From Sporosarcina koreensis (GTDB lineage Bacteria; Bacillota; Bacilli; Bacillales_A; Planococcaceae), in contig NZ_LN651337.1 in NCBI RefSeq assembly GCF_000826145.2, positions 65,774 to 129,773 of the forward strand: a stretch of 64,000 bases of DNA, in the 5' to 3' direction. Every line of letters starts with the position of its first letter. The stretch's first letter is position 1. Below the pieces are notes generated by a model. The model was not told where the DNA came from, ran no database searches, and worked only from the letters and a program-made list of their open reading frames with translations. Below, piece after piece: positions 33,223 to 42,889 of this stretch. The position numbers and the translations under genes were made by a program.

Positions 33223-34185
33223 TCAGCGTTTTTTGCTCATCTCGTCGTGCATGAGATCGATGTTGTAGTTCAAGTATTTCACATACGTATCGATTTCCTC
33301 GCCGGGATCTCCGATCTCATCCGAATAGATCGGTTTGTCTGCAATTGGTACACCGGTCTCTTTCGATACTGTTTCCATCGGACGAGTGTCGACGTTCGAC
33401 TCGACGAAGAGGACAGGAACCTTATGCTCTTTGATGAAGTGTACGAGGTCCTTGATCTGTTTCGGGGAGCCGTTCTCCTCTGTGTCGATTTCCCAGATGA
33501 ATGCTTCTTTCAAGCCATAGTGGGCCGCCATGTACTGGAATGCCCGTTCACTCGTCACAAGTGTACGGTTCTCCTCTGGGATGTCATTGATGCGGTCTTC
33601 GTATTCCTTATCAATCTCTTTCAGGCGGGCGATATACTCCTCACCCGTCTTTTCGATTTTGTCGCTGTCTGTCGGATGTTTCTCTTTCAGGATGCGTGTA
33701 ATATCCTCCGCCATCTTGACTCCGACACCGGGATCGATGAACGCATGCGGGTTCATCTCTTCATCACGTCCGTCCGCTCCTGATAAGTACATCGGTTCCA
33801 CATGCTCTGTCAGGTTGAAGATGTTTTCATCTTTCTGATGGACGGAGTCCGTCAATTTTTTGAACCAGCCGTGTTCGCCGCCTTCCAGGTTCAGTCCGTT
33901 ATAGAGGAGGACGTCCGCGTCAGTAGCTGCTTTGATATCGTTCGGAAGCGGTTCGTATTCGTGCGGATCCGTTCCGGATGGCACCAGGTTATGCACTTCC
34001 ACATAATCGCCGCCGATCTGGCGGACCATATCCGCGATGATCGTGAAAGAGGTGACGACTTTCAGTTTGCCGCCGCTGTCCTTGTTGTCACCCGACGCGG
34101 ATGACACATCTTTACCGCTTCCGCAAGCGGCAAGCAGGAATACTGCCATGAGCGAAAGGCCCAGCCATGTTGCTAACTTCTTCAT
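33223..34185 (-). CDS. mntC: manganese ABC transporter, substrate-binding lipoprotein (MntC/MntA)
   Basis: 320 aa. Lipobox LLAACG, then a cluster A-I (TroA-like) metal-binding fold. Metal ligands fit the family: His in GTDPHEYEP (~73), His in MNPHAFIDP (~146), Glu in TSERAFQY (~213), Asp near ADKPIYSDEIG (~290). No His-rich loop of the zinc-type ZnuA, which with the promoter boxes favours Mn. Named by Staphylococcus order (ATPase-permease-binding protein). Confidence 0.85.
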   Translation of the reverse strand: MKKLATWLGLSLMAVFLLAACGSGKDVSSASGDNKDSGGKLKVVTSFTIIADMVRQIGGDYVEVHNLVPSGTDPHEYEPLPNDIKAATDADVLLYNGLNLEGGEHGWFKKLTDSVHQKDENIFNLTEHVEPMYLSGADGRDEEMNPHAFIDPGVGVKMAEDITRILKEKHPTDSDKIEKTGEEYIARLKEIDKEYEDRINDIPEENRTLVTSERAFQYMAAHYGLKEAFIWEIDTEENGSPKQIKDLVHFIKEHKVPVLFVESNVDTRPMETVSKETGVPIADKPIYSDEIGDPGEEIDTYVKYLNYNIDLMHDEMSKKR

Positions 34186-34263
34186 AGATACTTCTTTCCC
34201 TTCTCTGTCTGAAATTATAGTGAAGTGCTGTGTGCCGAAGCAGACAGCCCATACTTCCTTATC

Positions 34264-35121
34264 TTACGCCGCAGATTTGCGGGGGTTCTTCGAACGGAAA
34301 TACTGAGTGATGAGTCCCTGCTGCGGGGAGAACAGGAATGCCAGGATGAAGATCGACGTCGTTGCCAGTGCAATGACAGGACCTGAGGGCATGTTGTACA
34401 AGAAACTGAAGTACAGGCCGATCACCGCTGACAATGCACCGAAGAATGACGCCAGCACAACCATGGCGGACAGGCGGTTCGTCAGCAGATACGCAGCGGA
34501 TGCCGGCGTGATCAGCATGGAAACGACGAGAATGACACCTACCGTCTGGAGTGAAGCGACTGTCACCAATGTCAGCATGAACATGATCGCATAGTGGATG
34601 AATCGTACGTTCAGCCCGTAGGCTGCCGCCATTGTTTCGTCGAAGCTCGACACTTTCAATTCTTTGAAGAACAGGAATACGGTGACGATGATGATGACGC
34701 CGATCACGAGGGTGATCCACATATCCGAATCACGGACGGACAGAACGTTTCCGAACAGGATCTGCGTCAAGTCTGTCGCACTTTTCGCCTTCGTAATCAA
34801 AATGATACCGAGCGCGAAGAAGGCGGAAAACACGATACCGATCGCAGAGTCGCTTTTGATGCGGCTGTTCTGGCTGATTGCGCCGATTCCGAATGCGGTC
34901 AGCACGCCGGTCAGGACTGCACCATAGAAGTAGTTGATGCTCAGCATGTAAGAGATGGCCACACCCGGCAGGACGGCGTGTGAAATGGCATCCCCCATCA
35001 GCGCCATGCCCCGCAGGACGATGAAACTGCCGATCACTCCGCAGATGATCCCGACCATGACGGATGTGATGAACGCCTTTTGCAGAAATGCATAATTGAA
35101 CAGATCATGTATGAACTCCAT
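34264..35121 (-). CDS. mntB: manganese ABC transporter, permease
   Basis: 285 aa, about eight helices of the ABC-3 (TroCD/ZnuB) family, with DAISHAVLPGVAISY and the coupling region near SDSAIGIVFSAFFALG. Overlaps the stop of the ATPase gene (TAATG). One permease gene only, so it probably forms a homodimer. Confidence 0.88.
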   Translation of the reverse strand: MEFIHDLFNYAFLQKAFITSVMVGIICGVIGSFIVLRGMALMGDAISHAVLPGVAISYMLSINYFYGAVLTGVLTAFGIGAISQNSRIKSDSAIGIVFSAFFALGIILITKAKSATDLTQILFGNVLSVRDSDMWITLVIGVIIIVTVFLFFKELKVSSFDETMAAAYGLNVRFIHYAIMFMLTLVTVASLQTVGVILVVSMLITPASAAYLLTNRLSAMVVLASFFGALSAVIGLYFSFLYNMPSGPVIALATTSIFILAFLFSPQQGLITQYFRSKNPRKSAA

Positions 35122-35864
35122 TACACCTGAACCTCCACATCGTCGAACATTGTCATCGGGCGGTTATATGCCCGTGTCATATTTCTCTCCTGGAACACCT
35201 GGTCGACAGGACCAGCGCCGATCAGTTCCCGATTCATGAGGATCAGTTCATCGAAGTAACTTTTCACTTTGGATAGGTCATGGTGGACGACGAAGACGGT
35301 CTTGCCCTGCTCCTTCAGTTTCCTGAGGATATTGATGATCACTTCCTCACTGGATACGTCGATACCGACGAACGGTTCATCCAGGAAAAAGTAGTCGGCT
35401 TTCTGTGCAAGTGCCCGAGCGAGAAAGACCCGCTGCTGCTGACCGCCTGACAGTTCCCCGATCTGCCGGTCCGCGAAGTCCTGCATGCCGACCTGCTTCA
35501 GGCAATCCATTGCCCATGCTTTGTCTTGCTTGCTGGGTCTGCGGAACAATCCGAGTTTCGGATAGGTGCCAAGCAACACGGTATCCTTCACGACGATCGG
35601 GAAGTTCCAGTCGATGTTGGACCGCTGCGGTACATATGCGATAATTTTCCGTTTCCGTTCGATCGGTTCACTGCCGATCTGGACAGTTCCATTGTCTTTT
35701 TTGATGAGGCCGAGCATCGCTTTCATTAACGTCGACTTTCCGGCGCCATTCGGACCGAGAACGCCGATCAGGCTGCCGGGCGCGAAAGTGAAGGACACAT
35801 CCTGCACGACTTGTTTGCCTGAATAAGAGACGGAAATATGATTTGCCGTTATGGGTTCAGTCAT
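35121..35864 (-). CDS. mntA: manganese ABC transporter, ATP-binding subunit
   Basis: 247 aa. Walker A GPNGAGKST (~38), signature LSGGQQQR (~139) and Walker B YFFLDEPF (~162) are intact. First gene of the operon; three MntR-like boxes lie in its leader and promoter. It energises Mn2+ uptake. Confidence 0.9.
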   Translation of the reverse strand: MTEPITANHISVSYSGKQVVQDVSFTFAPGSLIGVLGPNGAGKSTLMKAMLGLIKKDNGTVQIGSEPIERKRKIIAYVPQRSNIDWNFPIVVKDTVLLGTYPKLGLFRRPSKQDKAWAMDCLKQVGMQDFADRQIGELSGGQQQRVFLARALAQKADYFFLDEPFVGIDVSSEEVIINILRKLKEQGKTVFVVHHDLSKVKSYFDELILMNRELIGAGPVDQVFQERNMTRAYNRPMTMFDDVEVQV

Positions 35865-35890
35865 CTTTGTTCCTCCTGTTGATCAATATA

Positions 35891-35911
35891 TTTTTCCTTC
35901 GTGCAACTTTT
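35891..35911 (-). promoter_or_regulatory. MntR-like box C (leader)
   Basis: TTCCTTCGTGCAACTTTT matches boxes A and B. It lies in the transcribed leader, about 27 bp before the mntA start. Confidence 0.55.
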
Positions 35912-36012
35912 TAGCAAATGTTCGCCCTTTGTTGGAATGTGAAGGGCAGCACGTAGTTTTTCATCGTATGCACGATTGTGCCGAATTGTTCATCATCCAG
36001 CATACTGCAAAC

Positions 36013-36053
36013 AGTTTCCTTTGCGCAACTTTAAGTTTCCTCTGTGCAACTTT
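36013..36053 (-). promoter_or_regulatory. tandem MntR-like boxes A and B
   Basis: AGTTTCCTTTGCGCAACTTT (36013-36032) and GTTTCCTCTGTGCAACTTT (36035-36053), about 20 bp apart. Read on the minus strand they resemble the B. subtilis MntR site (TTTTGCATGAGGGAAACTT). They sit just downstream of the -10 box, where MntR with Mn2+ would block transcription. Confidence 0.7.
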
Positions 36054-36057
36054 CAAC

Positions 36058-36086
36058 AGTATAAAACATCGGATTTCACATGTAAA
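36058..36086 (-). promoter_or_regulatory. sigma-A promoter of the manganese transporter operon
   Basis: Minus strand: TTTACA (36081-36086), 17-bp spacer, TATACT (36058-36063). Confidence 0.7.
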
Positions 36087-36224
36087 GCGGAAAGTAAAAA
36101 TTTTTAGAATGGTTGCTTTTCTGTGTAACGTCCTGCAGCGTAGGGGAGGAGTGGCTGTACCTGTTTGCGAAACACCGGAAATCGGATAAACTGGAAGGAG
36201 ACTTATAGGAAAAGAGGCATCCAC

Positions 36225-37385
36225 ATGAAAATCTTCCATACAGCGGACTGGCATCTCGGCAAAGTGCTGCAGGGGGTCTCACTGCTCGCAGAACAGCGCT
36301 TCGTCCTGGAGCAGTTCATCGAAGCGGTACGACAGGAAAAACCGGACGCTGTCATTATCGCCGGAGATCTGTACGACCGGTCCGTCCCCCCTGCAGATGC
36401 TGTCAACCTACTTGATGAAGTGCTTTGGACACTGACTGTCGACCTTGAAACACCGGTTCTTGCGGTAGCAGGCAACCACGACAGTCCGGCGCGGCTCCAG
36501 TTCGGCAGCCGGCTGATGAAGCGGACAGGCCTTTACATAGCAGGGAAACCCGAAAGCGATGGCGGCTGCATGACGGTTGAGATGGCGGATGAAAGCGGCC
36601 CCGTCGTCTTCCATTTGATCCCATTCGCCGATCCATCGGTCATCCGCAATTTGACGGGGGACGGCACAGTGGACAGCCATCACAGCGCGATGGAGAAAGT
36701 TATACAGAAAATCGGTGAGCTGGATGGCAATGCGCGCCACGTAGCTGTCGCCCATGCTTTCGTGACACCCGGCGGGAAGGCGGAGGAGAATACGAGTGAT
36801 TCGGAACGGCCGCTCGCAATCGGGGGGGCAGAGTATGTCGCAGCCGATCTGTTCAGGAGATTCCATTACACAGCGCTCGGTCATCTGCATCAGGCCCATT
36901 TTGCGGGAGACGAAACGGTCCGGTACGCAGGATCGCCGATGAAATATTCCATCTCGGAAGAACATCATAGAAAAGGGTTTTTAGTTGTGACGATTGACGG
37001 GGATGGCAACACGGAAGTGGAGAAACGAGAGCTGTATCAGAATCGGGATATCCGTACGGTGAAGGCGCTGATGGAAGACCTGCTGAAATTTGAACGGAGT
37101 GATGATTATGTTTTCGTCAAACTTCTCGACACGGCGCCGGTGCTCTCCCCAATGGAAAAAGTGCGGTCGGTCTTTGCGAATGCCATGCATGTGGAACGGG
37201 TTGTGAACCGGCCGCTCCCTGATGGGGGAGTCTCGCGTGTTTCCGATATCGAACGCCTCGATGACCGATCGCTGTTCCGGTCGTTCTATGGAGAAATGAC
37301 CGGCAGGCAGCCAGATGAAGAAACAGAAAAAATACTTGATGAAGTATTCCAGGAACTGCTGGATGGAGAGGAGCGGAACGGATGA
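36225..37385 (+). CDS. sbcD: exonuclease subunit SbcD (Mre11-like nuclease)
   Basis: 386 aa. Phosphoesterase motifs of the Mre11 group: HTADWHLGK, GDLYDR, GNHDSP, AHAF and GHLHQ. With SbcC it forms a nuclease that opens hairpins and trims DNA ends. ATG 36225 has AAAAGAGG 8 bp upstream. The stop overlaps the sbcC start (ATGA). Confidence 0.94.
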   Translation: MKIFHTADWHLGKVLQGVSLLAEQRFVLEQFIEAVRQEKPDAVIIAGDLYDRSVPPADAVNLLDEVLWTLTVDLETPVLAVAGNHDSPARLQFGSRLMKRTGLYIAGKPESDGGCMTVEMADESGPVVFHLIPFADPSVIRNLTGDGTVDSHHSAMEKVIQKIGELDGNARHVAVAHAFVTPGGKAEENTSDSERPLAIGGAEYVAADLFRRFHYTALGHLHQAHFAGDETVRYAGSPMKYSISEEHHRKGFLVVTIDGDGNTEVEKRELYQNRDIRTVKALMEDLLKFERSDDYVFVKLLDTAPVLSPMEKVRSVFANAMHVERVVNRPLPDGGVSRVSDIERLDDRSLFRSFYGEMTGRQPDEETEKILDEVFQELLDGEERNG

Positions 37386-40300
37386 GACCCGACCAGTTGA
37401 CGATGACAGCATTCGGACCGTACCGTGATACGGAGACAGTGGATTTCACCAAGCTTAAGGAATATGGGCTGTTCGCCGTTTCGGGTGCCACAGGCGCAGG
37501 CAAGACGACAATCTTCGATGCGATCTGTTTTGCATTGTACGGACAGGCAAGCGGAGAGGATCGGACCGATATCCGCGCACTTCGCAGCGATTTTGCAAGA
37601 AACGATGTGCAGACAACAGTGGAATTGGTATTTTCACTGCAATCCCGCCGGTTCCGTGTATTCCGGCAAGTTCCCTATACGAAGGAAGGCAACAAGAGCG
37701 AAACGGGCGGTAAGGTCGAGTTTTACGAACTGACCGACCAGGGGGAACTGCCGGCTGTCGACCGTCAGATCGTCTCAGAAGTGAACAGGAAGGTCGAGGA
37801 GCTGATCGGCTTCACCTTAGCCCAGTTCAGCCAGATCGTCATGCTGCCGCAAGGGGAGTTCCGAAAGTTCCTGACATCGGATACGGAAAACAAAGAGATG
37901 ATTTTGCGGAAGATCTTCAAGACGGAACGGTACCGGAACCTTGCAGATAAACTGAAGGTGAGGAAAGACGCCCTGGACAATGAATTACGTTCGTCACGTC
38001 TCACGATGGAACAGCTGGCGGCACATCTGCCGGGTGCCTTTCCGGAACGGGAATCGCGGCTGCACACCGAACTGAAGTCGGCATCCATCCATTATCACCG
38101 TCTGCTCGATGCACTGCAGGAGGAGGCGGATCATTACAGGGAGCAGTCGAAACAGAACAGTGATCGCTATAAGCGTGAGTATGAAGCCCACGGGAAAGCC
38201 CAGCAGGAATTCTCTTCAGCCGCTTCGCTGAACAGCCAATTCGACAATCTGGAAAAGAACAGAGCGGAGCGGCTTCGGCTGCAGGGGCAGGAGGAAGCAG
38301 TGCAGGCAGCACGGCTGCAGTTGAAAAAGGCGGAACATGCCGCCATCCTCGAAACGGCAGAACAGCGGGCAGCCGAAACCGCTGCCGAGATGAAAAAGCG
38401 GAAAGAAGAGCTCAGACTGGCCGAAGAAAAGCTTACGATTGCACAGCTTGCTGCATCTGAAGCGGAGGATCGCTGGAAAAGAGAACAGCTGAAAACTCCC
38501 CAGCGCGACGAAGCAGGGAAACAGCTCCTCACACTGCAGTCATACATGCCGGCGGTCCGGGAGCTGGAACAGCGGAAGTCGGAGATCATCCGTCTTGAGA
38601 AGCAGGCTGCTGAAGAACAGCAGCGCGTGATGAAGATGGCCGCCGATCTGCAGCGTGCAGCTGCTGGAACCGCAGAGCTGAAGAATAGCATGCAGCAATT
38701 GGAACAGTCCGCAGAAGGATATGAAATTCTGCTTGAGCAGCTGAATCATGCCAGGGAGAGCCACAAACAAATCAGCGATTATATGGCTCTCCAACACACG
38801 GTCAGCAAAGTTTCACAGCAGGCAGCAGACTTTGAAAAGACCTACAGGGAGCTGAAGCTGAAACAGGACACTTTGGAGTCGGAATGGCTGTCCGATCAGG
38901 CGGCACTGCTCGCTGCTTCTCTCGAAGACGGACAGCCGTGCCCTGTGTGCGGCAGCGCCCATCATCCTGCAGTGCAGGAAAGCGGAGCGACTCATGAAGT
39001 GACACGGGAAGTGCTCAAACAGACGAAACAGCAGACAGCTGCTGCATATGAACAGTTCCAGACTGTGAAAGTACGGCTTGAGAACGGGCGGGCTGAGTTG
39101 GCTGAAGCAGAAGTGCAGTTAGGTGCAAAGCCGGATGACGGCTGGGCGCAGGGAGCTTTGGAAACTGTACAGAAAACGGAAGCCCGCCTCGAAAAGAAAA
39201 AGCAGGCGAGAGGGAGTTTGCAAGCCGTACGAATTAAATACGAAAACGAAAGCAGCTCGCTCGCTGCCCTCCAAACCGCTGCCGCTGATAAGGAGAAGCA
39301 GGCTGCGGCAGTCGCCGCTGATCTGGAGAAAGCAAGATCGGTATTAGAGGCGACCATCCACAATGTCCCCCAAGACTTCCGCAGCGTTGAAACTCTTGAA
39401 CAGGAAATCACTGCTCAGCAGGAGCTGAAGAAGCGGCTGGAGCAAGCATGGGAAAAAGCTCAAGCCGAGCGGCAGTCGGCGGCTGAGGCGCTGTCCTCCG
39501 CCCGGTCGGCATTCCAATACACCGAGCAGGCGTCTGAGGAGTCGATACTTAAGCAGCAGCAAGCGGCCGGCCGGTTCGCAGAGTCGCTCAGCACATCGAT
39601 TTTTGAGAGTGAAACGGATTATCGGAACAGCAAGCGCACCGCTGCGCAGCGTGATAAGCTCGCTTCAGCAATCCAGGACTTTGAAGTGGCATGGCGGACC
39701 GTAAACGGTGCAGTCACCGAATTGGAACAGAGATTGGACGGAAAGCAGCGGGCGGATACGGAGCAGATGGAAGAGCGGATCAAGCAGCACAAGCTGTTGT
39801 ACGAGCAAGCCTATGCGCAGTCCCTTTCCGACAGCCATCTTGCAAAATCAGCAGAGGAGGCCAGGACGAAACTGGCAGCTCTCCTCGAGGAACAGGGCAG
39901 CCTCGAGCAACGGCATGGCCGCACAGCGGAACTGCACGATTTGGTAAGAGGGCAGAATGACCGCAAGCTGTCGTTCGAACGCTATTTGCAGACGGAATAC
40001 TTGGAGCGTATCCTGAGTGCAGCAAACGGCAGGCTGGATAGTTTGTCGAACGGCCAGTTCCAGCTCATGCACAGCGACCGGCAGGAAAGCAGAGGCAGGC
40101 AGAGCGGACTCGGAATCGATGTCTATGACGGATACACAGGCCAGCATCGTGATGTCAAGACGCTGTCCGGCGGGGAAAAATTCAATGCATCACTCAGTCT
40201 TGCACTCGGCATGGCGGATGTCATTCAAAGTTTCCAAGGGTCCATTTCCGTGGAAACAATGTTCATTGACGAAGGATTCGGTTCGCTGGATGAGGAATCA

Positions 40301-40459
40301 TTGCAGAAAGCGATCGACACACTTGTCAATCTCCAGAAAGACGGCAGGATGATCGGCGTCATTTCGCATGTCGCAGAACTGAAAGAGGCATTTCCGGCAG
40401 TGCTCCGCGTGCAGAAGAGTGTCGAAGGGCACAGTCATACTGAAATTATTATCCAATGA
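37382..40459 (+). CDS. sbcC: exonuclease subunit SbcC (Rad50-like ATPase)
   Basis: 1025 aa. Walker A GATGAGKTTIFDAI near residue 35, long coiled coils (about 190-500 and 560-860, rich in Glu/Gln/Lys/Ala), zinc hook CPVCGSAHHP near 520, ABC signature LSGGEKFNASLSLALG and Walker B FIDEGFGSLD near the C-terminus. Clamps DNA ends for SbcD. Length is within the family range. Confidence 0.95.
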   Translation: MRPDQLTMTAFGPYRDTETVDFTKLKEYGLFAVSGATGAGKTTIFDAICFALYGQASGEDRTDIRALRSDFARNDVQTTVELVFSLQSRRFRVFRQVPYTKEGNKSETGGKVEFYELTDQGELPAVDRQIVSEVNRKVEELIGFTLAQFSQIVMLPQGEFRKFLTSDTENKEMILRKIFKTERYRNLADKLKVRKDALDNELRSSRLTMEQLAAHLPGAFPERESRLHTELKSASIHYHRLLDALQEEADHYREQSKQNSDRYKREYEAHGKAQQEFSSAASLNSQFDNLEKNRAERLRLQGQEEAVQAARLQLKKAEHAAILETAEQRAAETAAEMKKRKEELRLAEEKLTIAQLAASEAEDRWKREQLKTPQRDEAGKQLLTLQSYMPAVRELEQRKSEIIRLEKQAAEEQQRVMKMAADLQRAAAGTAELKNSMQQLEQSAEGYEILLEQLNHARESHKQISDYMALQHTVSKVSQQAADFEKTYRELKLKQDTLESEWLSDQAALLAASLEDGQPCPVCGSAHHPAVQESGATHEVTREVLKQTKQQTAAAYEQFQTVKVRLENGRAELAEAEVQLGAKPDDGWAQGALETVQKTEARLEKKKQARGSLQAVRIKYENESSSLAALQTAAADKEKQAAAVAADLEKARSVLEATIHNVPQDFRSVETLEQEITAQQELKKRLEQAWEKAQAERQSAAEALSSARSAFQYTEQASEESILKQQQAAGRFAESLSTSIFESETDYRNSKRTAAQRDKLASAIQDFEVAWRTVNGAVTELEQRLDGKQRADTEQMEERIKQHKLLYEQAYAQSLSDSHLAKSAEEARTKLAALLEEQGSLEQRHGRTAELHDLVRGQNDRKLSFERYLQTEYLERILSAANGRLDSLSNGQFQLMHSDRQESRGRQSGLGIDVYDGYTGQHRDVKTLSGGEKFNASLSLALGMADVIQSFQGSISVETMFIDEGFGSLDEESLQKAIDTLVNLQKDGRMIGVISHVAELKEAFPAVLRVQKSVEGHSHTEIIIQ

Positions 40460-40471
40460 GCATTGTAAATT

Positions 40472-40507
40472 TAAACCGCGGCTTGCTTTTTAGCAGGCCG
40501 CGGTTTA
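40472..40507 (+). terminator. hairpin after sbcC
   Basis: Near-perfect stem TAAACCGCGGC.TTGCT / AGCAG.GCCGCGGTTTA; no T-run follows, so termination is uncertain. It lies 60 bp before brnQ. Confidence 0.5.
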
Positions 40508-40566
40508 TGATGTAGACCTGCAATATATCGCATACAACTATCAGTCATCGTTGGAAGGAGTTCCAT

Positions 40567-41952
40567 ATGGATCGTAAATTACCGCTGTCATCGCTTATTG
40601 TCATTGGAACCATGCTGTTCGCATTATTTTTCGGAGCAGGGAACCTGATTTTCCCTGCTCAGCTTGGCCAGGAGGCGGGCACCAGCTTCTGGCTCGCAGT
40701 CATCGGCTTTCTGATCACCGGTGTAGGACTTCCGCTGCTCGGGATCCTGGCGATCGGATTTTCAGGAAGCGCCAATCTGCAGGAGCTGGCAAGCCGCATC
40801 CATCCTGTCTATGCGGTCATCTTCACTTCAGCGCTGTACCTGACGATCGGTCCGTTCTTTGCGGCCCCCCGGACGGGCGCAGTAGCTTTCGATATAGGGG
40901 TTGTGCCATTTTTAGGCGGGTCGGATCCGTTCGTCCCAAGACTGCTGTTCACCGCCGTTTTCTTCGGTCTGACAATCTGGCTGTCTCTGAATCCGCAGAA
41001 GATCGCCGATCGAGTCGGCAAGTTCCTCTCACCGGCGATCATCGTCCTGCTGCTCTTCCTGCTGGCGGCTGCCTTGTGGAAGCCGATGGGCTCGTTCCAG
41101 CAGCCGGGTGAAGCGTATGCTTCCGGTGCGTTCGGCACCGGATTCACGGAAGGGTATAATACGATGGACGCGCTCGCTTCACTCGTGTTCGGGATCATTG
41201 TCATCACAGTTGTCCGTTCCATGGGTGTTAAGTCGAAAAAGGGGATCATGGGTGCCACTATGAAAACCGGATTCGTGGCAGCTTCATGTCTCGGAGTCCT
41301 CTATTTGGGCATCGCATTCCTCGGAGCCAGCAGTGTCTCATCACTCGGCGTACTTGAGACAGGAGGGGCTGTGCTCACCGAAGTGGCTGTTCACTATTTC
41401 GGACAGGCCGGCCTCGTACTCCTGGCTGTTGTCATCCTGCTCGCGTGCCTGACGACAAGTATCGGTCTTATGACGGCTTGCGGCGAGTATTTCCATACGC
41501 TTATTCCGCGGATGTCCTACAAAACGATCGTTACAGTGTTCACAACGTTCTGCTTTGTGATCTCGAATATCGGGCTGGCCAATATCATCACCTACTCCGT
41601 ACCGGTGCTGATGTTCTTGTATCCGCTCGCGATAACACTGATGCTGCTGACGTTTGTATCCCCGCTGTTCGGGCATGCAAGGATCGTATACGTGGCAGTA
41701 ACGGCTGTTGCCATGCTGGTCAGTATCGTGGACGGTCTGGCAGCACTCGCGGACACTTTGCCGGGTGGCCGTCTCGAGTCCATCACTGCCCCCGTTGTCC
41801 GCTTCTACAGCGATGTCCTGCCGTTTTACAATGACGGTCTCGGCTGGCTCGTCCCTTCCATCGCAGCCATCGTCATTTTTGGTGTCATCGCCAAAGCGGC
41901 AGGCTGGACATCCGGTCATACAAATAATGAGAAGACGAATACCGCAAGCTGA
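40567..41952 (+). CDS. brnQ: branched-chain amino acid carrier BrnQ
   Basis: 461 aa, LIVCS family, about twelve helices. The N-terminal TMLFALFFGAGNLIFPAQLG and later IGPFFAAPRTGAVAF blocks are diagnostic. Imports leucine, isoleucine and valine with Na+ or H+. Terminates at 41977-42018. Confidence 0.94.
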   Translation: MDRKLPLSSLIVIGTMLFALFFGAGNLIFPAQLGQEAGTSFWLAVIGFLITGVGLPLLGILAIGFSGSANLQELASRIHPVYAVIFTSALYLTIGPFFAAPRTGAVAFDIGVVPFLGGSDPFVPRLLFTAVFFGLTIWLSLNPQKIADRVGKFLSPAIIVLLLFLLAAALWKPMGSFQQPGEAYASGAFGTGFTEGYNTMDALASLVFGIIVITVVRSMGVKSKKGIMGATMKTGFVAASCLGVLYLGIAFLGASSVSSLGVLETGGAVLTEVAVHYFGQAGLVLLAVVILLACLTTSIGLMTACGEYFHTLIPRMSYKTIVTVFTTFCFVISNIGLANIITYSVPVLMFLYPLAITLMLLTFVSPLFGHARIVYVAVTAVAMLVSIVDGLAALADTLPGGRLESITAPVVRFYSDVLPFYNDGLGWLVPSIAAIVIFGVIAKAAGWTSGHTNNEKTNTAS

Positions 41953-41976
41953 TCGGCAAAGAATTCAACAGCAAAC

Positions 41977-42018
41977 AAACCGCATGGACCCGATAAATAT
42001 CGGGACCATGCGGTTTAT
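41977..42018. terminator. bidirectional terminator between brnQ and gntR
   Basis: 17-bp stem AAACCGCATGGACCCGAT / ATCGGGACCATGCGGTTT, then ATTG; ends between convergent genes. Confidence 0.75.
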
Positions 42019-42033
42019 TGATGTCTTCGGAAA

Positions 42034-42705
42034 CTAGACTTTCAAAGATTTGAATTCGTTGATCGCCCGCAGCCAGTTTCCGCGCATATAGGCGGAAGCC
42101 TGCTCGGCTTGTTTATTCTCCAGCATGGAGATGATTGTCTCATGCTCTTCGATCGACTTTTCCGTAAGGATGATCGAATTATGGAAAAACAGTCTGCGGA
42201 CATGGGCCTGCAGCGATTCTGTGATCGATGAGATATACGAATTCGCTGCTGCATCGACGATAAGCTGGTGGAATGATTCATCGATTTTCAGTGCGTTGAA
42301 ATAATCCTCGTTGCGGACGGATTCAGCGAATTCGCTGTTCAGACGTTTGAGGTCTTGGATCATTTGATCCGATATGACCGGGGCTGCGAGCTCCGCGGCA
42401 AGTGCCTGAAGGGCGGCCAGCGGCGGCAGCAGCTCGGTGATGGAGTCCTTTTCGACGTCCGTTACTTGGGTCGCCTTTCCCGGATACATTTTGACGAATC
42501 CCTGCACTTCCAGCAGCTGCAGCGATTCACGGATCGGCGTGCGGCTGACGCCGAGTGCTTGGGCGAGTTCACTATCGACGAGCTTTTCCCCAGATTTCAG
42601 CGTGCCGTCGATGATCCATTGCTGCAGCTGATTGAAGGCGCTTTCTTTTGCCGTCTGTCTTGCAGGCTTTTTATGGTCTTGTGGTATTGGCATTGAATTC
42701 ACCAT
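42034..42705 (-). CDS. GntR-family regulator, FadR/FCD subgroup
   Basis: 223 aa. N-terminal winged helix (about 19-80; SELAQALGVSRTPIRESLQ) and C-terminal all-helical FCD domain with metal-type histidines (IDESFHQL, HVRRLFFH, EEHETI). Such regulators control sugar-acid or carboxylate genes; none is adjacent, so the target may be its own promoter or elsewhere. Start ATG 42705 or 42693; neither ribosome site is strong. Confidence 0.88.
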   Translation of the reverse strand: MVNSMPIPQDHKKPARQTAKESAFNQLQQWIIDGTLKSGEKLVDSELAQALGVSRTPIRESLQLLEVQGFVKMYPGKATQVTDVEKDSITELLPPLAALQALAAELAAPVISDQMIQDLKRLNSEFAESVRNEDYFNALKIDESFHQLIVDAAANSYISSITESLQAHVRRLFFHNSIILTEKSIEEHETIISMLENKQAEQASAYMRGNWLRAINEFKSLKV

Positions 42706-42727
42706 CCTGATCTGACATTCATTCTAC

Positions 42728-42756
42728 AGTATACCGTATTTTGACACCGGTTTGAA
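42728..42756 (-). promoter_or_regulatory. sigma-A promoter of the GntR gene
   Basis: Minus strand: TTCAAA (42751-42756), 17-bp spacer, TATACT (42728-42733). Confidence 0.6.
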
Positions 42757-42825
42757 CAGTCATCGGCAAATGTTTCTGACGCTTGTAACATTCGGTTTGT
42801 TTTTGTAACCGGAATGGAGGTTACC

Positions 42826-42842
42826 TGTAACATCGCTGTAAT
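42826..42842 (+). promoter_or_regulatory. WalR (YycF) box ahead of the LysM-3D gene
   Basis: TGTAAC-ATCGC-TGTAAT is an exact match to the TGTWAH-N5-TGTWAH consensus of WalR. Further TGTAAC copies lie at 42784 and 42804. WalR activates yocH of B. subtilis, which encodes the same domain type. Confidence 0.75.
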
Positions 42843-42889
42843 ATTGGGCTGTTAATCTATACCCAGACTTAAAAAAGGGAGCGGAGCTT

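Noticed and set aside
33223-34185. Zinc transporter (ZnuA) call
   Set aside because: No His-rich loop and the promoter carries MntR-like rather than Zur-like sites.
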